DNA from: an uncultured beta proteobacterium
GTDB lineage: Bacteria > Pseudomonadota > Gammaproteobacteria > Burkholderiales > Burkholderiaceae_C
Direction of reading: 5' to 3'
NCBI GenBank assembly: GCA_903876735.1
Contig: CAIRAW010000038.1
Coordinates: 181,175 to 245,174 of the forward strand
Length of the DNA: 64,000 bases
Part shown: positions 1-8,682 of the stretch, one piece after another
How the letters are laid out: each line of letters begins with the position of its first letter
Numbering within the stretch: position 1 is the first letter of the stretch
The notes under the pieces: generated by a model
Seen by the model: only the letters and a program-made list of their open reading frames with translations
Databases searched by the model: none
Told to the model about the DNA's origin: nothing
Made by a program: the position numbers and the translations under genes

Positions 1-812
1 TCCATCAGCGAGGGCAAATCCTTAAGCAGATGGTCGATGCGCAACTCGGCACGCAGCGCCTGCAGCGACTCCGGCTGCTCCACCTGGTGCACGGCTTCAA
101 GGTAACGCCCCAGGCGCGCGCCGTAGCGCTGCAGCACGTGAACATTGCCCAGCACGAAGCTGATCGGGTTGTTCAACTCATGCGCGACACCGGCCACGAG
201 CCGACCGAGCGAGGCCATTTTTTCTGAATGCAGCAGCTGCTGCTGCGCCAGCTTCAGGGCCTCGTGCGCTTCGCGCAACTGGTGGTAGGCGCGCTTGAGT
301 TCACCCAGGGGCCGCCCGACCAGCACATGGCCGACCATGCGCCCGGTGCTGTTGTGGCGTGGCGTGCAATTAAGGTCCACCGGCAGCGCCTGACCGGCGG
401 CGTCACGCAGATTGATTTCGACCACCACACCGGCGCGCGACTCGGTGTGGTACATCGCCAGTTGCCAGCGCTGCACGCTCTGCGCGTCGGCCAGCAGATC
501 GAGCACCGGCGTGCCGCGCAAGGCTTCTTCGCTGCGGCCCACCAGTTCGCACAGGGCGGCATTGGTCTCTTCGATCAGCCCATCCTGGTTGCAGGCGATC
601 AGCACATCGCTCATGGCCGAGAGTAGGCTGAAGATGAACTGCTGCGAGAGTTCAAGCTGAGCGTTCTTTTCTTCGAGTTCGATTTCGTCGCTGACCAGCT
701 TGGAATAGACCTCGTCCATTTTGTGGATGACGTCGAGCCAGGTCGCTTCGTCCAGGCCCTCGATCTCGCCCGGAGGTAATTGTTGCAGTGGTGAAGAGGG
801 CGCAATAGCCAT
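1..812 (-). CDS. hoxJ: H2-signalling sensor histidine kinase HoxJ/HupT (3' end beyond window)
   Basis: Partial gene; about 270 N-terminal residues are visible and the frame is open to the left edge. A PAS-like region spans roughly residues 60-170, followed by a short coiled coil and an H-box with VAGVAHELNNP, where His211 is the expected phosphorylated histidine. The ATP-binding domain must lie outside the window. The start is the ATG at 812, 15 bases after the hoxC stop, so it is co-transcribed with the sensor hydrogenase. In known systems (Ralstonia, Rhodobacter) this cytoplasmic kinase works with HoxBC and phosphorylates or dephosphorylates the NtrC-like regulator HoxA/HupR. Identity rests on the kinase motif, the PAS domain and the hoxBC context. 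Confidence 0.88.
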   Translation of the reverse strand, partial: MAIAPSSPLQQLPPGEIEGLDEATWLDVIHKMDEVYSKLVSDEIELEEKNAQLELSQQFIFSLLSAMSDVLIACNQDGLIEETNAALCELVGRSEEALRGTPVLDLLADAQSVQRWQLAMYHTESRAGVVVEINLRDAAGQALPVDLNCTPRHNSTGRMVGHVLVGRPLGELKRAYHQLREAHEALKLAQQQLLHSEKMASLGRLVAGVAHELNNPISFVLGNVHVLQRYGARLGRYLEAVHQVEQPESLQALRAELRIDHLLKDLPSLM

Positions 813-827
813 GGTCAGGGCAAATTA

Positions 828-2309
828 TCAGTGCACGGTGCAGACCATGCAAGGATCGAAAGAGCGCACGATGTGTTGTACCGCGACGCTCTGGCCGCGC
901 CCCAGTGAACTATCGATGCGCGCACCCACCAGGGCCGCTTCCAGCGCGCCGGGTGTGCCGGCGGCGTCGCGTGGCGAGAAGTTCCAGCTGGTGGGCGCCA
1001 CGATCTGGTACTGCGCGATGCGGCCATTCTCGATGCGCAACCAGTGCCCGAGCGCACCGCGCGCCGCTTCCGACAGGCCGCTGCCCTGCCCCTGCGCCGG
1101 CAAAGCCTGCACCTGGTGGTAGGGCTCACGCGGGTGCATGGCCAGCAGCCACTGCTCCATCAGCGGCAGGATGCGCGCGAGTTCGAGCAGACGTGCCAGC
1201 ACGCGGGTGTAAACCGTGCCGCCATGCGCGCGCACCAGTGCCTGGATGAGGGGCTGGCCGTCTACCAACTGGCGTGCAATGGCGCCGGTCTCCATCACCT
1301 GCCCGGCCAGGCGCGGCGCCTTGTTCCAGGTGTAGGCGCCGGCCTTGTCAGGCTGCACCTGGGTCAGGCCTACCAAGGGGTGCAGCGGCAAACCCGCCTG
1401 CCCTTCGGCCAGCCAGGCGTGGCGCATGTCCTCGCTGATCCGGGTCGGGTCCAAGCTCAGGCGCTGCTGCAGGGCCGCGTCCCACACGCCCTGCGAGAGC
1501 ACATGACCCCCTTCGATGCACGGGTAGGCGCCATAGCTGAGGTAGCGCCCGGGCCCCGGCCCCATGTTGATGAGTTTGGCATCGGCCGCAATCTCAAGAA
1601 ACAGCGCCAGATCGCTGCCGCTCGCGCAGCAGCGCTGCAAGGCGGCCAGACTGTCGAGTGCTGCCACTTGTTCCAGCGCGGCGCCGAACAGGGTTTGCTC
1701 CAGAAAGGCGCGCATCTCGCGCAGGCTTGCCAGCAAACGCAGGCGCTCGGTCGCATCGATGGCGCGCGAACTGCCGCCGGGCAGAATGGCGCCGGTGTGC
1801 GGCCATTTGCCGCCCAGCGTGCCTATCAGTTCCAGCCACCGCGCGCGCGCCGCCAGCGCGGCGCTGCTGTGCAAACCGGCGCCGGATTTGCCACCCACCA
1901 TGGCGGCAAAACGTTTTTTCGCCTCGCTGTACCAGGGCCGTGCGGCATAGACCTCGCGTGTGAAATCGGGCATGAAGAAAACATAGAAATGCGTCAGGTG
2001 ATCGGCCAGGTTTTCGCAGGCCAGCATCAGGTTGGTCGCGTGCTGGCCATTGGCCGGCATCACAACACCCGAAGCATCGGCCAGGGCGCGCGCCGCCGCC
2101 ACCGACTGCGAGACCGAGCAGATGCCGCAAATGCGCGGCACGATGGTCAGCGCGTCCATCGGGTCACGTCCCAGCAGCATCGGCTCGAAGCCGCGAAACA
2201 TCGGGGCCTTGACACGCGCCTCGACAACGCGCTCGTCCTGCACTTCGAGTTCGACTTCCAGGTCGCCCTCGATGCGGTTGAACGGGCCAAGAATCAGACG
2301 CGTTGCCAT
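828..2309 (-). CDS. hoxC: Regulatory (H2-sensing) [NiFe] hydrogenase large subunit HoxC/HupV
   Basis: 493 aa. It carries the nickel-ligand motifs of a hydrogenase large subunit: RICGICSVSQ (Cys61, Cys64) and a C-terminal DPCMVCTVH (Cys487, Cys490). Two features mark it as the sensor type. Gln68 sits where catalytic hydrogenases have His, and the protein ends at the final His, so there is no C-terminal peptide for a maturation protease to remove. With HoxB it binds H2 and signals to HoxJ in the cytoplasm rather than feeding respiration. The start ATG is 3 bases after hoxB, and hoxJ follows after 15 bases. Family assignment is secure; sensory rather than catalytic use follows from family knowledge. 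Confidence 0.95.
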   Translation of the reverse strand: MATRLILGPFNRIEGDLEVELEVQDERVVEARVKAPMFRGFEPMLLGRDPMDALTIVPRICGICSVSQSVAAARALADASGVVMPANGQHATNLMLACENLADHLTHFYVFFMPDFTREVYAARPWYSEAKKRFAAMVGGKSGAGLHSSAALAARARWLELIGTLGGKWPHTGAILPGGSSRAIDATERLRLLASLREMRAFLEQTLFGAALEQVAALDSLAALQRCCASGSDLALFLEIAADAKLINMGPGPGRYLSYGAYPCIEGGHVLSQGVWDAALQQRLSLDPTRISEDMRHAWLAEGQAGLPLHPLVGLTQVQPDKAGAYTWNKAPRLAGQVMETGAIARQLVDGQPLIQALVRAHGGTVYTRVLARLLELARILPLMEQWLLAMHPREPYHQVQALPAQGQGSGLSEAARGALGHWLRIENGRIAQYQIVAPTSWNFSPRDAAGTPGALEAALVGARIDSSLGRGQSVAVQHIVRSFDPCMVCTVH

Positions 2310-2312
2310 ACC

Positions 2313-3314
2313 CTAACGCAGCCCGGTTTTGCGCGACACCGGCGGCAGGGCCAGGTGGTCGCTGTGGGAATTCTTCTTGACACGCTTGGGCGTGGCACTC
2401 TTGGAGAGAGAGGCCAGCGCGACGAACCAGGCTTTGGGCATGTCAATCGGCAATCCGGTCGGTATGCCGGCGAGCTTGGGCGTGAGGTGAAACGGATGAC
2501 CCGGGTTCTGGAAGGCCGGCTCAGTGCAGCTGATGCAGGCATAGCCGGCGCGCGTGCAGGAGCCGTGACCATTCCAGAGTCGCGTATTGCAATCGGCATG
2601 CGCCTGCGTTCCCTTGCAGCCCATGTTCTCCATGGTGCAGCCCAGGTCGGAGGGCTTGGCGGCGCTGGCCTTGTACTCGTAGTACTCGTTGCGCGTGCAG
2701 CCGTGGTGCACCAGCTGATCGGCGTAAAAGCGCGGTCGCCCCAGCGGGTCCAGATCGTCGGCACCCAACATACCGGCGGCGAGCGCCATCAGCGTATCGG
2801 TGATCCAGCCCGGGTGCGTCGGGCAACCGGCGATGTTGATCACCGGCAGGCCGCCGCGCGCGACAAAGCCGGCACCGAGCAGACCGCCGCGCTGTTCATC
2901 CTCGTGCTGCAGGCCGCAGGCATCTGCGGGATTGCTGCCGCTGGCCGTGATACCGCCCCAGGCCGCACAACTGCCGACCGCCAGCACATGGGTGGCGACG
3001 CCGGCAAGCTGGCGCACCCAGTCGATCATGCTCACATCGGTACCGGACAAAACATGAAAGCGCCCGCTGCCCTGCGGCCCGCGCAATAGCGCGCCTTCGA
3101 TGCACAGCGCGTCGAGCCGCACGCGACCGGCCAGACAATCGGCCAGCAAATCAAGCAGGTCCTGCTCGCCTTCGAGCGACAAGGCCGGGTGCCACAGCAT
3201 CTCTACGCCGTTGCGGCGCAAGAGTTGCGGCAGATCGGCGGCATCGGCGCACAACATCGACATGCTGCAGCCGCCGCAGCCACCGGCCTGCAACCACAGC
3301 ACATTGAGCGTCAT
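2313..3314 (-). CDS. hoxB: Regulatory [NiFe] hydrogenase small subunit HoxB/HupU
   Basis: 333 aa iron-sulfur subunit. N-terminal GGCGGCS, then GSCAAWGG and AGCPTHPGW supply the proximal-cluster cysteines. The C-terminal half has HHGCTRNEYYE, LGCTMENMGCKG and GSCTRAGYACISC for the other two clusters. It starts directly with the mature fold and lacks a twin-arginine signal, as expected for cytoplasmic sensor hydrogenases and unlike exported uptake hydrogenases. It lies between hoxV and hoxC with very short gaps, consistent with one transcript. Electrons from H2 would pass through its clusters within the HoxBC dimer. Confidence 0.95.
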   Translation of the reverse strand: MTLNVLWLQAGGCGGCSMSMLCADAADLPQLLRRNGVEMLWHPALSLEGEQDLLDLLADCLAGRVRLDALCIEGALLRGPQGSGRFHVLSGTDVSMIDWVRQLAGVATHVLAVGSCAAWGGITASGSNPADACGLQHEDEQRGGLLGAGFVARGGLPVINIAGCPTHPGWITDTLMALAAGMLGADDLDPLGRPRFYADQLVHHGCTRNEYYEYKASAAKPSDLGCTMENMGCKGTQAHADCNTRLWNGHGSCTRAGYACISCTEPAFQNPGHPFHLTPKLAGIPTGLPIDMPKAWFVALASLSKSATPKRVKKNSHSDHLALPPVSRKTGLR

Positions 3315-3358
3315 GTTGTCTCCATGTCATGAATTCCCGCTTCACCGTTTGTCGCAGT

Positions 3359-4486
3359 CTATACCGTGCAGGCGACACAGGGGTCAAAGGCCGCGGCCAG
3401 CGCGCGCGCCGCAGCGGTGTCGAGCGGCGCCAACGCGGCCAGTGCCTGCGCCAGCGCACCGTCCGGATGAAAATTCCATTCGGTCGGCGCCAGCACGCGG
3501 TAGTCCTGCACCGCGCCTGTGGCGTCAAGCCGCACCCAGTGCAGCAAAAGGCCGCGCGCCATCTCGCACCAGGCCAAGGCCTGACCCGGCGCCAGATGCA
3601 GTGCGCCACTGGCCAGCAGGGGCGCCTCGCTGCCAGGCGTGGCTGCGGCAATTTCAATCAATTCAATCCAGCGTGCGCTCAGGCGCGTCCAGGCGCTGTG
3701 CGGCACCTGCCCAGTGTGCCGATGGCGCAGCCGCGCCCAGGCGCCGGTTTCGGCGCACTGGCCGAGCCAGCTTGGGTGCTGCACGAAATCGGGGTCAGCG
3801 GCCATGGCCTGCGCCACTTGCGTCAGCTGCACACGCTGCACGGCAGGATCGGCATCCAGCAGATCCAGGCTGCGCAAGGTCGGTCGCAGCGTGTGCGACA
3901 GCGGCTGCCAGGCCACCAGACAACGTGCTGGCGGCAACGGGTCAGCGTGGCGCTTGCACCAGCGCGCCAGCGCATCGGGCGCGCGCTGCTGCGTCAGCCA
4001 GAGCGTCACATCCTGCGCAAGAATGTCGCGTTCCAGCCAGCGGCGCAGATCGGCCAGCATCTGCCAGGCCAGCGCAGCCTCAGTTACCGGCTGCGCAGTC
4101 ACCAGCCGCAGCGGACAGGCGCGCAACCAGTCCAGTGATGGCGCACCCGCCACCGCATCGGGCAGGCGTTGCGGCCAATCGAGCGCCATGCTGCGCAGAT
4201 GGTCCCGCGCCGTCTCCAGCGCCAGCAGCACGGGTGCCGGCTGCGTGATCGGCACTGCCGTCTGTGCCGCAGCCAGCGCCAGATCCGCCGCGCGGCGATG
4301 CGCATGAGAACACAGTGTGAAGATGCTGCCCAGGCTGGCACTGACCTGCGCGCCGCGCTGACCCTCCAGCAAACGCCCCAGCCGCCCTGCCCCCAGCACC
4401 GGGCGCTGGCCAACGATGCCGGGCGTGCTGCCCGGCTTCAGTTGATACTGACCCGCCAGCGTATCCCAGGGTGTGGTGGTTTGCAT
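3359..4486 (-). CDS. hoxV: Hydrogenase maturation scaffold HoxV/HupK (large-subunit-like)
   Basis: About 375 aa, resembling a degenerate [NiFe] large subunit. The second half contains a WCEMARGLLLHW stretch and a YRVLAPTEWNFHP block typical of HupK/HoxV. The last residues are DPCVACTV, keeping the cysteine pair but lacking the terminal His. The N-terminal nickel motif is reduced to a single Cys (FTLCSHAH, Cys59). Known relatives hold the Fe(CN)2CO unit during assembly of the active site. The gene sits 44 bases upstream of hoxB, so here the chaperone leads the sensor operon. The start is uncertain: ATG 4486 is preferred, but in-frame ATGs at 4504 and 4561 exist and none has a clear Shine-Dalgarno site. 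Confidence 0.8.
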   Translation of the reverse strand: MQTTTPWDTLAGQYQLKPGSTPGIVGQRPVLGAGRLGRLLEGQRGAQVSASLGSIFTLCSHAHRRAADLALAAAQTAVPITQPAPVLLALETARDHLRSMALDWPQRLPDAVAGAPSLDWLRACPLRLVTAQPVTEAALAWQMLADLRRWLERDILAQDVTLWLTQQRAPDALARWCKRHADPLPPARCLVAWQPLSHTLRPTLRSLDLLDADPAVQRVQLTQVAQAMAADPDFVQHPSWLGQCAETGAWARLRHRHTGQVPHSAWTRLSARWIELIEIAAATPGSEAPLLASGALHLAPGQALAWCEMARGLLLHWVRLDATGAVQDYRVLAPTEWNFHPDGALAQALAALAPLDTAAARALAAAFDPCVACTV

Positions 4487-4679
4487 GCATGGCAGTTTAC
4501 CCATTGCGTCTGACTGCCACGGGCGGGCTTCTGCAGTGCCCACTTGAAATAGTTTTGGCATGCAACCGTCGGCTTTGTGATAATCATTTCACCAAGTTGG
4601 CGCCGATCATCGCCAAGGCGTGTCGGATGCGCGTACCATGGGCAAGCTGATGTGCTCATAAGGGACGAATCAGTTTTTG

Positions 4680-4898
4680 ATGGTATTCGACAAAAGTAAC
4701 AACACGCGAAATCAATCCCCTTCTCCACATTTGCGGGTAGCGGCGCAGCCGCGAATCGATCCCGCGGGATCGGGCGAGTCCGAGATCATTCGACTCAATA
4801 CCAGATTTGAAGAAAACGTAGCTGAACTGGTCGCGCTGAACGCGGAACTTATCTACCAAAACCGGGAGCAGGAAAAGCGGGCAACTGAACTGTTATAG
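4680..4898 (+). pseudogene. N-terminal fragment of a hybrid histidine kinase, ended by an in-frame amber codon
   Basis: 72 codons from ATG 4680 to TAG 4896-4898. A polar N-terminus leads into a coiled coil (LNTRFEENVAELVALNAEL, then YQNREQEKRATELL). Directly after the TAG the same frame continues the coiled coil and runs into the kinase at 4953-6059 without any shift. The two parts therefore look like one ~459-residue protein interrupted by a single nonsense codon; a CAG (Gln) to TAG change would explain it. No membrane segment or PAS domain is visible. A Shine-Dalgarno-like AAGGGA lies a little far upstream (about 14 bases). It could be a real mutation, a sequencing error, or suppressed in vivo. 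Confidence 0.7.
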
Positions 4899-4952
4899 GC
4901 ACTTGACGATGCTGAAGCAGCTATCAGCCAACGCAAAATAATTGAAATCGAA

Positions 4953-6059
4953 TTGATCGCCGCCAAGACCGAAGCGGTCAAGGCCAACCGGGACAAGTCA
5001 CATTTTCTGGCCTCGGCCAGCCACGACCTGCGTCAACCCATCTTTGCGCTCTCCCTGTTTTTCGGCAGTCTGAAGCGTAGGCTTGCGCCCGATGCTTCGG
5101 ACCTGGCGGCCAAGATTGAAAACTGCATTGAGGGTCTGAGCGACTTGCTAACCGATCTGCTGGACGCGAGCAAACTCGAAGCCGGCGTAATCGTACCCGA
5201 GCCGTCCGACTTTTCCGTTGACGAGATGCAGCGCAACCTGATTGACATCCACGTAGCGAAAGCGCATGCAAAAGGGCTGCGCCTGCGCTGGCGCGACTCC
5301 GGTTTGATTGGCCACACAGACCGGATACTGCTGAGCCGAATTATCGGGAATTTTCTAGACAATGCCATCCAGTACACGCACAGCGGTGGCGTTCTGATTG
5401 CCTGTCGACCCCATGCCGGCCGGTACTGGGTCGAGGTCTGGGATACCGGTATCGGCATCGCGCCAGACAACTTCAAACTTATTTTCGAGGTCTATCGTCG
5501 AGTCGGTGGCGCGACACCGACACGGGGCAGTGGGCTGGGGCTGGCCATTGCAAGCAACATGGCCGATCTGCCGGGATTGGAAATTCGCTTGCGCTCGCGG
5601 CCGGGCCGGGGCTCCATGTTCGCTATTGAGTTGCCTATGGGCAAGCAAATCGAACCAGTGCACACACCCAGACCGCAGTTACCGGTGCGACAACTGCGCG
5701 TAGCGCTGGTCGATGATGACAGCCTGGTGTTGCAGGCCTTGACACTGGCGCTCGAAGCGGTCGGCCACGAGTTAATCGCAGGCTTGAGCGGCAAGGCCTT
5801 GTTCAGAAGTTTGGGGCAGAGCGCACCGGATATTGTTGTATCGGATTACCGCTTGGCGGGTACAGAAACCGGATTTGACGTGATCAAGGCAAGTCGCGCA
5901 CTTTATGGCAGCGCGCTGCCAGCCTTGCTGATCACCGGCGACACCAATCCAGAACTGATTCGCAGCATGGCCAAGCACGGCATCAAGGTACTCTACAAAC
6001 CGATCAAGTTTGATGCACTGCAAGTCGCTATCCTTGCCGCAGTTCAAACGCCTCAGTGA
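4953..6059 (+). CDS. Hybrid sensor histidine kinase with C-terminal receiver (kinase part after the amber codon)
   Basis: 368 aa counted from TTG 4953. H-box ASASHDLRQP (His24), N-box GNFLDNAIQYTHSGG (about 130-146), G1 DTGIGIAPD and G2 GSGLGLAIA complete a HisKA/HATPase catalytic core. Residues 245-365 form a receiver domain with the acidic cluster VDDD, phospho-acceptor Asp298 and Lys349 (YKPIK). No start codon with a good ribosome site is seen near 4953, so efficient independent translation is doubtful. The natural start is 4680, upstream of the TAG at 4896. It is transcribed divergently from the hox sensor operon; a link to H2 signalling is possible but not shown. There is no DNA-binding output domain. 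Confidence 0.85.
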   Translation: MIAAKTEAVKANRDKSHFLASASHDLRQPIFALSLFFGSLKRRLAPDASDLAAKIENCIEGLSDLLTDLLDASKLEAGVIVPEPSDFSVDEMQRNLIDIHVAKAHAKGLRLRWRDSGLIGHTDRILLSRIIGNFLDNAIQYTHSGGVLIACRPHAGRYWVEVWDTGIGIAPDNFKLIFEVYRRVGGATPTRGSGLGLAIASNMADLPGLEIRLRSRPGRGSMFAIELPMGKQIEPVHTPRPQLPVRQLRVALVDDDSLVLQALTLALEAVGHELIAGLSGKALFRSLGQSAPDIVVSDYRLAGTETGFDVIKASRALYGSALPALLITGDTNPELIRSMAKHGIKVLYKPIKFDALQVAILAAVQTPQ

Positions 6060-6102
6060 ATTCGAAAACGTCAGCTGCAGGGCCTATTTCACAATGTCGA
6101 TG

Positions 6103-7386
6103 TCAGTCGGTGAAATAAATTCTAAAAAAGTGCTTGTACATCTTGCTGGCGCCGCCAACCCACTGGTGGTACGGAACCGTTATCGTCTCCCCCTGCCCAA
6201 CCGGAGAAGGGTCAAGGAATATCACAAATCTTTCCTTGTTCAAGGTTTCCTTGTAGCCGATGGCCACCATGTAGTGTCCGGGCCCTTCGTCGTTGACGGG
6301 AATAGGCTTCCATTTCCACAGAAAGGCCAGGGGTTGATTCTTGTCAATCAGCAGCTTTAGCTGCTCCCAGGACGGCGCTCCATTGTTGAGCGTTCTGGTA
6401 AACCTGTCTTTATCAACGTAAGGAGCGAATGGCCTGTTGCACGGCTCATCTGCGGCATTCTCATGGTTGTTCGCACAACAATCCTTTCTGACCAGTCCAT
6501 CCAGAAACGCTGCACTGTCCTGGGCTTTGCTTGCCTGGAGGCACTGGGAGGGATTTTGCGCGCCAGTCAGTGCTTTAAAGCCCGCTGTCATCTGAGCGGT
6601 CGCGGCCCAGCACCACTGCGTCTGCTCTTGTGCAACAAGTTTTACCGGCAAGATTTTTTTTGCGCCAGTGCCTTGCACCGCCTTGACCACAGGCTGTGGC
6701 GACTGGGCCGCAGAAAGCAGAGGGGCAACAGCGGAAACGGGCTGGACCTGGCTGAGCTTGGCTGCCAGGACCGCCGCTTTAATCGCGCCAATGATGTCGG
6801 CAAAGCTGTATTCTTTGTCCATCACAAAGGCTGGGGACGGTGCATAAAGGGGCAGCAGTCTCAGTGCACCGTTACGCTGACAGCCCAGCATCAGCAGTTC
6901 GATCTCGGGCAAATCGAGTAGATAACAGGATGAACTGTCAAATGAATGCGATTTAATCGCCTTTGCCGCCAGGTCTATCTCATACGCATCGGCTTCGAGC
7001 GCAATCAGCGTCCAGTTTCCATCGTCCATTCGTCCGACTCGAAGGCTGCTGACCGACTCTTCACGCACTAAGACCGGAAACAGATATTCCTGGTTGTCAA
7101 TGATGAGAGCTTCCGTCGGGACTGCACTCGACAGCAGGGCTTCCATATCAAGATCCCTGATCGAGAACGGAGAACCCAATTGCTCTGTTCCGACATCGGC
7201 TTGGGCTTTGTAGCCAAAGAATTCGAAATCAGAATCCGCTGCCATTTCCCGCGCCGCGACCAAGCCCTCAAGCGCCGCCTTTTTTGGACCATCAGTTCCC
7301 GTATTGCCACCCGAGCAGGCGCCCAGCAGCGTCACGCCGACAAGGAACAGCAGAGCAAGCGTTTTCATGAGTGATTGCGACCGCAT
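6103..7386 (-). CDS. Lipoprotein with papain-like (AvrRpt2/C70-type) cysteine protease domain
   Basis: 427 aa. An N-terminal hydrophobic signal ends in a lipobox LGAC (Cys24), predicting a lipid-anchored envelope protein. Residues 25-245 show no family I recognise. The C-terminal domain has QTQWCWAA (Cys259), GPGHYMVAIGY (His371) and FLDPS (Asp392), the order and spacing of the papain-like C39/C70 (AvrRpt2) fold, so proteolysis or bacteriocin-like peptide processing is plausible. Extra cysteines (KDCCANN and others) may form disulfides. The start ATG 7386 has AGGTGA upstream; Met7 (7368) is an alternative. It is a single gene converging on the hybrid kinase. Substrate and role are unknown. 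Confidence 0.72.
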   Translation of the reverse strand: MRSQSLMKTLALLFLVGVTLLGACSGGNTGTDGPKKAALEGLVAAREMAADSDFEFFGYKAQADVGTEQLGSPFSIRDLDMEALLSSAVPTEALIIDNQEYLFPVLVREESVSSLRVGRMDDGNWTLIALEADAYEIDLAAKAIKSHSFDSSSCYLLDLPEIELLMLGCQRNGALRLLPLYAPSPAFVMDKEYSFADIIGAIKAAVLAAKLSQVQPVSAVAPLLSAAQSPQPVVKAVQGTGAKKILPVKLVAQEQTQWCWAATAQMTAGFKALTGAQNPSQCLQASKAQDSAAFLDGLVRKDCCANNHENAADEPCNRPFAPYVDKDRFTRTLNNGAPSWEQLKLLIDKNQPLAFLWKWKPIPVNDEGPGHYMVAIGYKETLNKERFVIFLDPSPVGQGETITVPYHQWVGGASKMYKHFFRIYFTD

Positions 7387-7548
7387 ACCATCACCTGCCT
7401 TCTATTTTGAGTTTCCGATCGAACAAATGCTAATGGCGTTAGCGCAGCAAACTTTTGGTAACCGGCGCGATACCTTTGCTGGACGGATAAATATTCTTGG
7501 GTGTGCCGCTTCGATCACCCAGCGGAAGCGGGTCAACTGGCTGCTACC

Positions 7549-8682
7549 TCAATCCAGCGTCTGGCGGTAACGCTTCAAAGCAATGACGCCGGCGACAAAC
7601 AAAAAGGCCAGCATCGGCCAGAGTTCTGGCAGCAGTTGCGCCGCCGTATTGCCCTTGAGCAAAATGCCACGCACGATGCGCAAAAAGTGCGTCAGCGGCA
7701 GCACCTCGCCGATCCACTGTGCCCACTGCGGCATGGCGCGAAACGGGAACATGAAGCCTGAGAGCAGCATCGAGGGCAGGAAGAAAAAGAAGGTCATCTG
7801 CACCGCCTGCAACTGGTTGCGTGCGATGGTAGAGAAGGTGAAGCCGACACCCAGATTGGCAACGATGAAGACGCCGATCATGGCCATCAGCAGCGCAAAG
7901 CTGCCGACCATCGGCACCTCGAACAACAAAAAAGCCGCCAGCATGACAACGCCAAGCTGGATATAGCCAATCACCACATAGGGCAGGATCTTGCCGACCA
8001 TCACTTCGCCCGGTCGCACCGGCGTGGCCAGCAGGTTCTCCATGGTGCCGCGTTCGCGCTCGCGCGTCATGCCCAGCCCCGTGAGCATCACCATGGTCAT
8101 GGTCAGGATGGTGCCGATCAAACCCGGCACGATGTTGTAGCGCGACAGCCCCTCCGGGTTGTAGCGCTTGTGAATGCGCAGCTCGAACGGCGGCGGCGCA
8201 TTCCGCAGCGCGCGCAGCGGCCCGGTCAAATCATTGCGCAGCGCCTGCGTTGCCAGCACATTGAGCGCGGCGATGGCGTTGCCGGAGGCCGAAGGGTCGG
8301 TGGCATCCACCGCCAGCAGCAGCGCCGGGCGCTCACCGCGCACCACACGTTGTGAAAAATTCGGCGGAATCACCAGCAGGAACTGGACTTCACCCGTGGC
8401 CAGCAGCGCTTCGCCCTCCTCCTCACGGGTGCCGCTGTGCGTGACGCGAAAGTAGCCGGTGTTTTGCAGGGCGGCCACCAGGCTGCGCGCCATCACACTG
8501 GAGTCGTTGCTGATCACCGCCGTCGGCAGGCCCTTGGGGTCGGTGTTGATGGCGTAACCGAACAGCACCAGTTGCAGAATCGGAATGCCCACCGCCATGG
8601 CAAAGGTCAGGCGGTCGCGCATCATCTGCTGGAATTCCTTGATGAAAACCGCCAGCATGCGGTTCGACGAGAAGCGACTCAT
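7549..8682 (-). CDS. ABC-2 type exporter permease (YbhR/YhhJ-like)
   Basis: 377 aa. One membrane segment near residues 25-45 (MAVGIPILQLVLFGYAIN), a roughly 130-residue periplasmic part, then five segments from about 180 to the end: the ABC-2 layout. The loop TRERERGTMENLLATPVRP is the usual coupling region of this family. The start overlaps the stop of the ATPase gene by 4 bases (ATGA), so the two are translationally coupled. E. coli ybhGFSR has two permeases, but only one is found here, so the exporter is probably a homodimer. The substrate cannot be read from sequence; relatives export drugs or lipophilic compounds. Confidence 0.9.
   Translation of the reverse strand: MSRFSSNRMLAVFIKEFQQMMRDRLTFAMAVGIPILQLVLFGYAINTDPKGLPTAVISNDSSVMARSLVAALQNTGYFRVTHSGTREEEGEALLATGEVQFLLVIPPNFSQRVVRGERPALLLAVDATDPSASGNAIAALNVLATQALRNDLTGPLRALRNAPPPFELRIHKRYNPEGLSRYNIVPGLIGTILTMTMVMLTGLGMTRERERGTMENLLATPVRPGEVMVGKILPYVVIGYIQLGVVMLAAFLLFEVPMVGSFALLMAMIGVFIVANLGVGFTFSTIARNQLQAVQMTFFFFLPSMLLSGFMFPFRAMPQWAQWIGEVLPLTHFLRIVRGILLKGNTAAQLLPELWPMLAFLFVAGVIALKRYRQTLD

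Noticed and set aside
1044..3089. A 681-codon open frame on the plus strand opposite hoxC and hoxB
   Set aside because: It mirrors genuine, motif-rich hydrogenase genes on the other strand; its translation is low-complexity and typical of high-GC antisense frames.
6085..6117. Inverted repeat TATTTCAC/GTGAAATA between the convergent kinase and lipoprotein genes
   Set aside because: AT-rich arms with a 17-base loop, overlapping a stop codon and lacking T runs; too weak to call a terminator.
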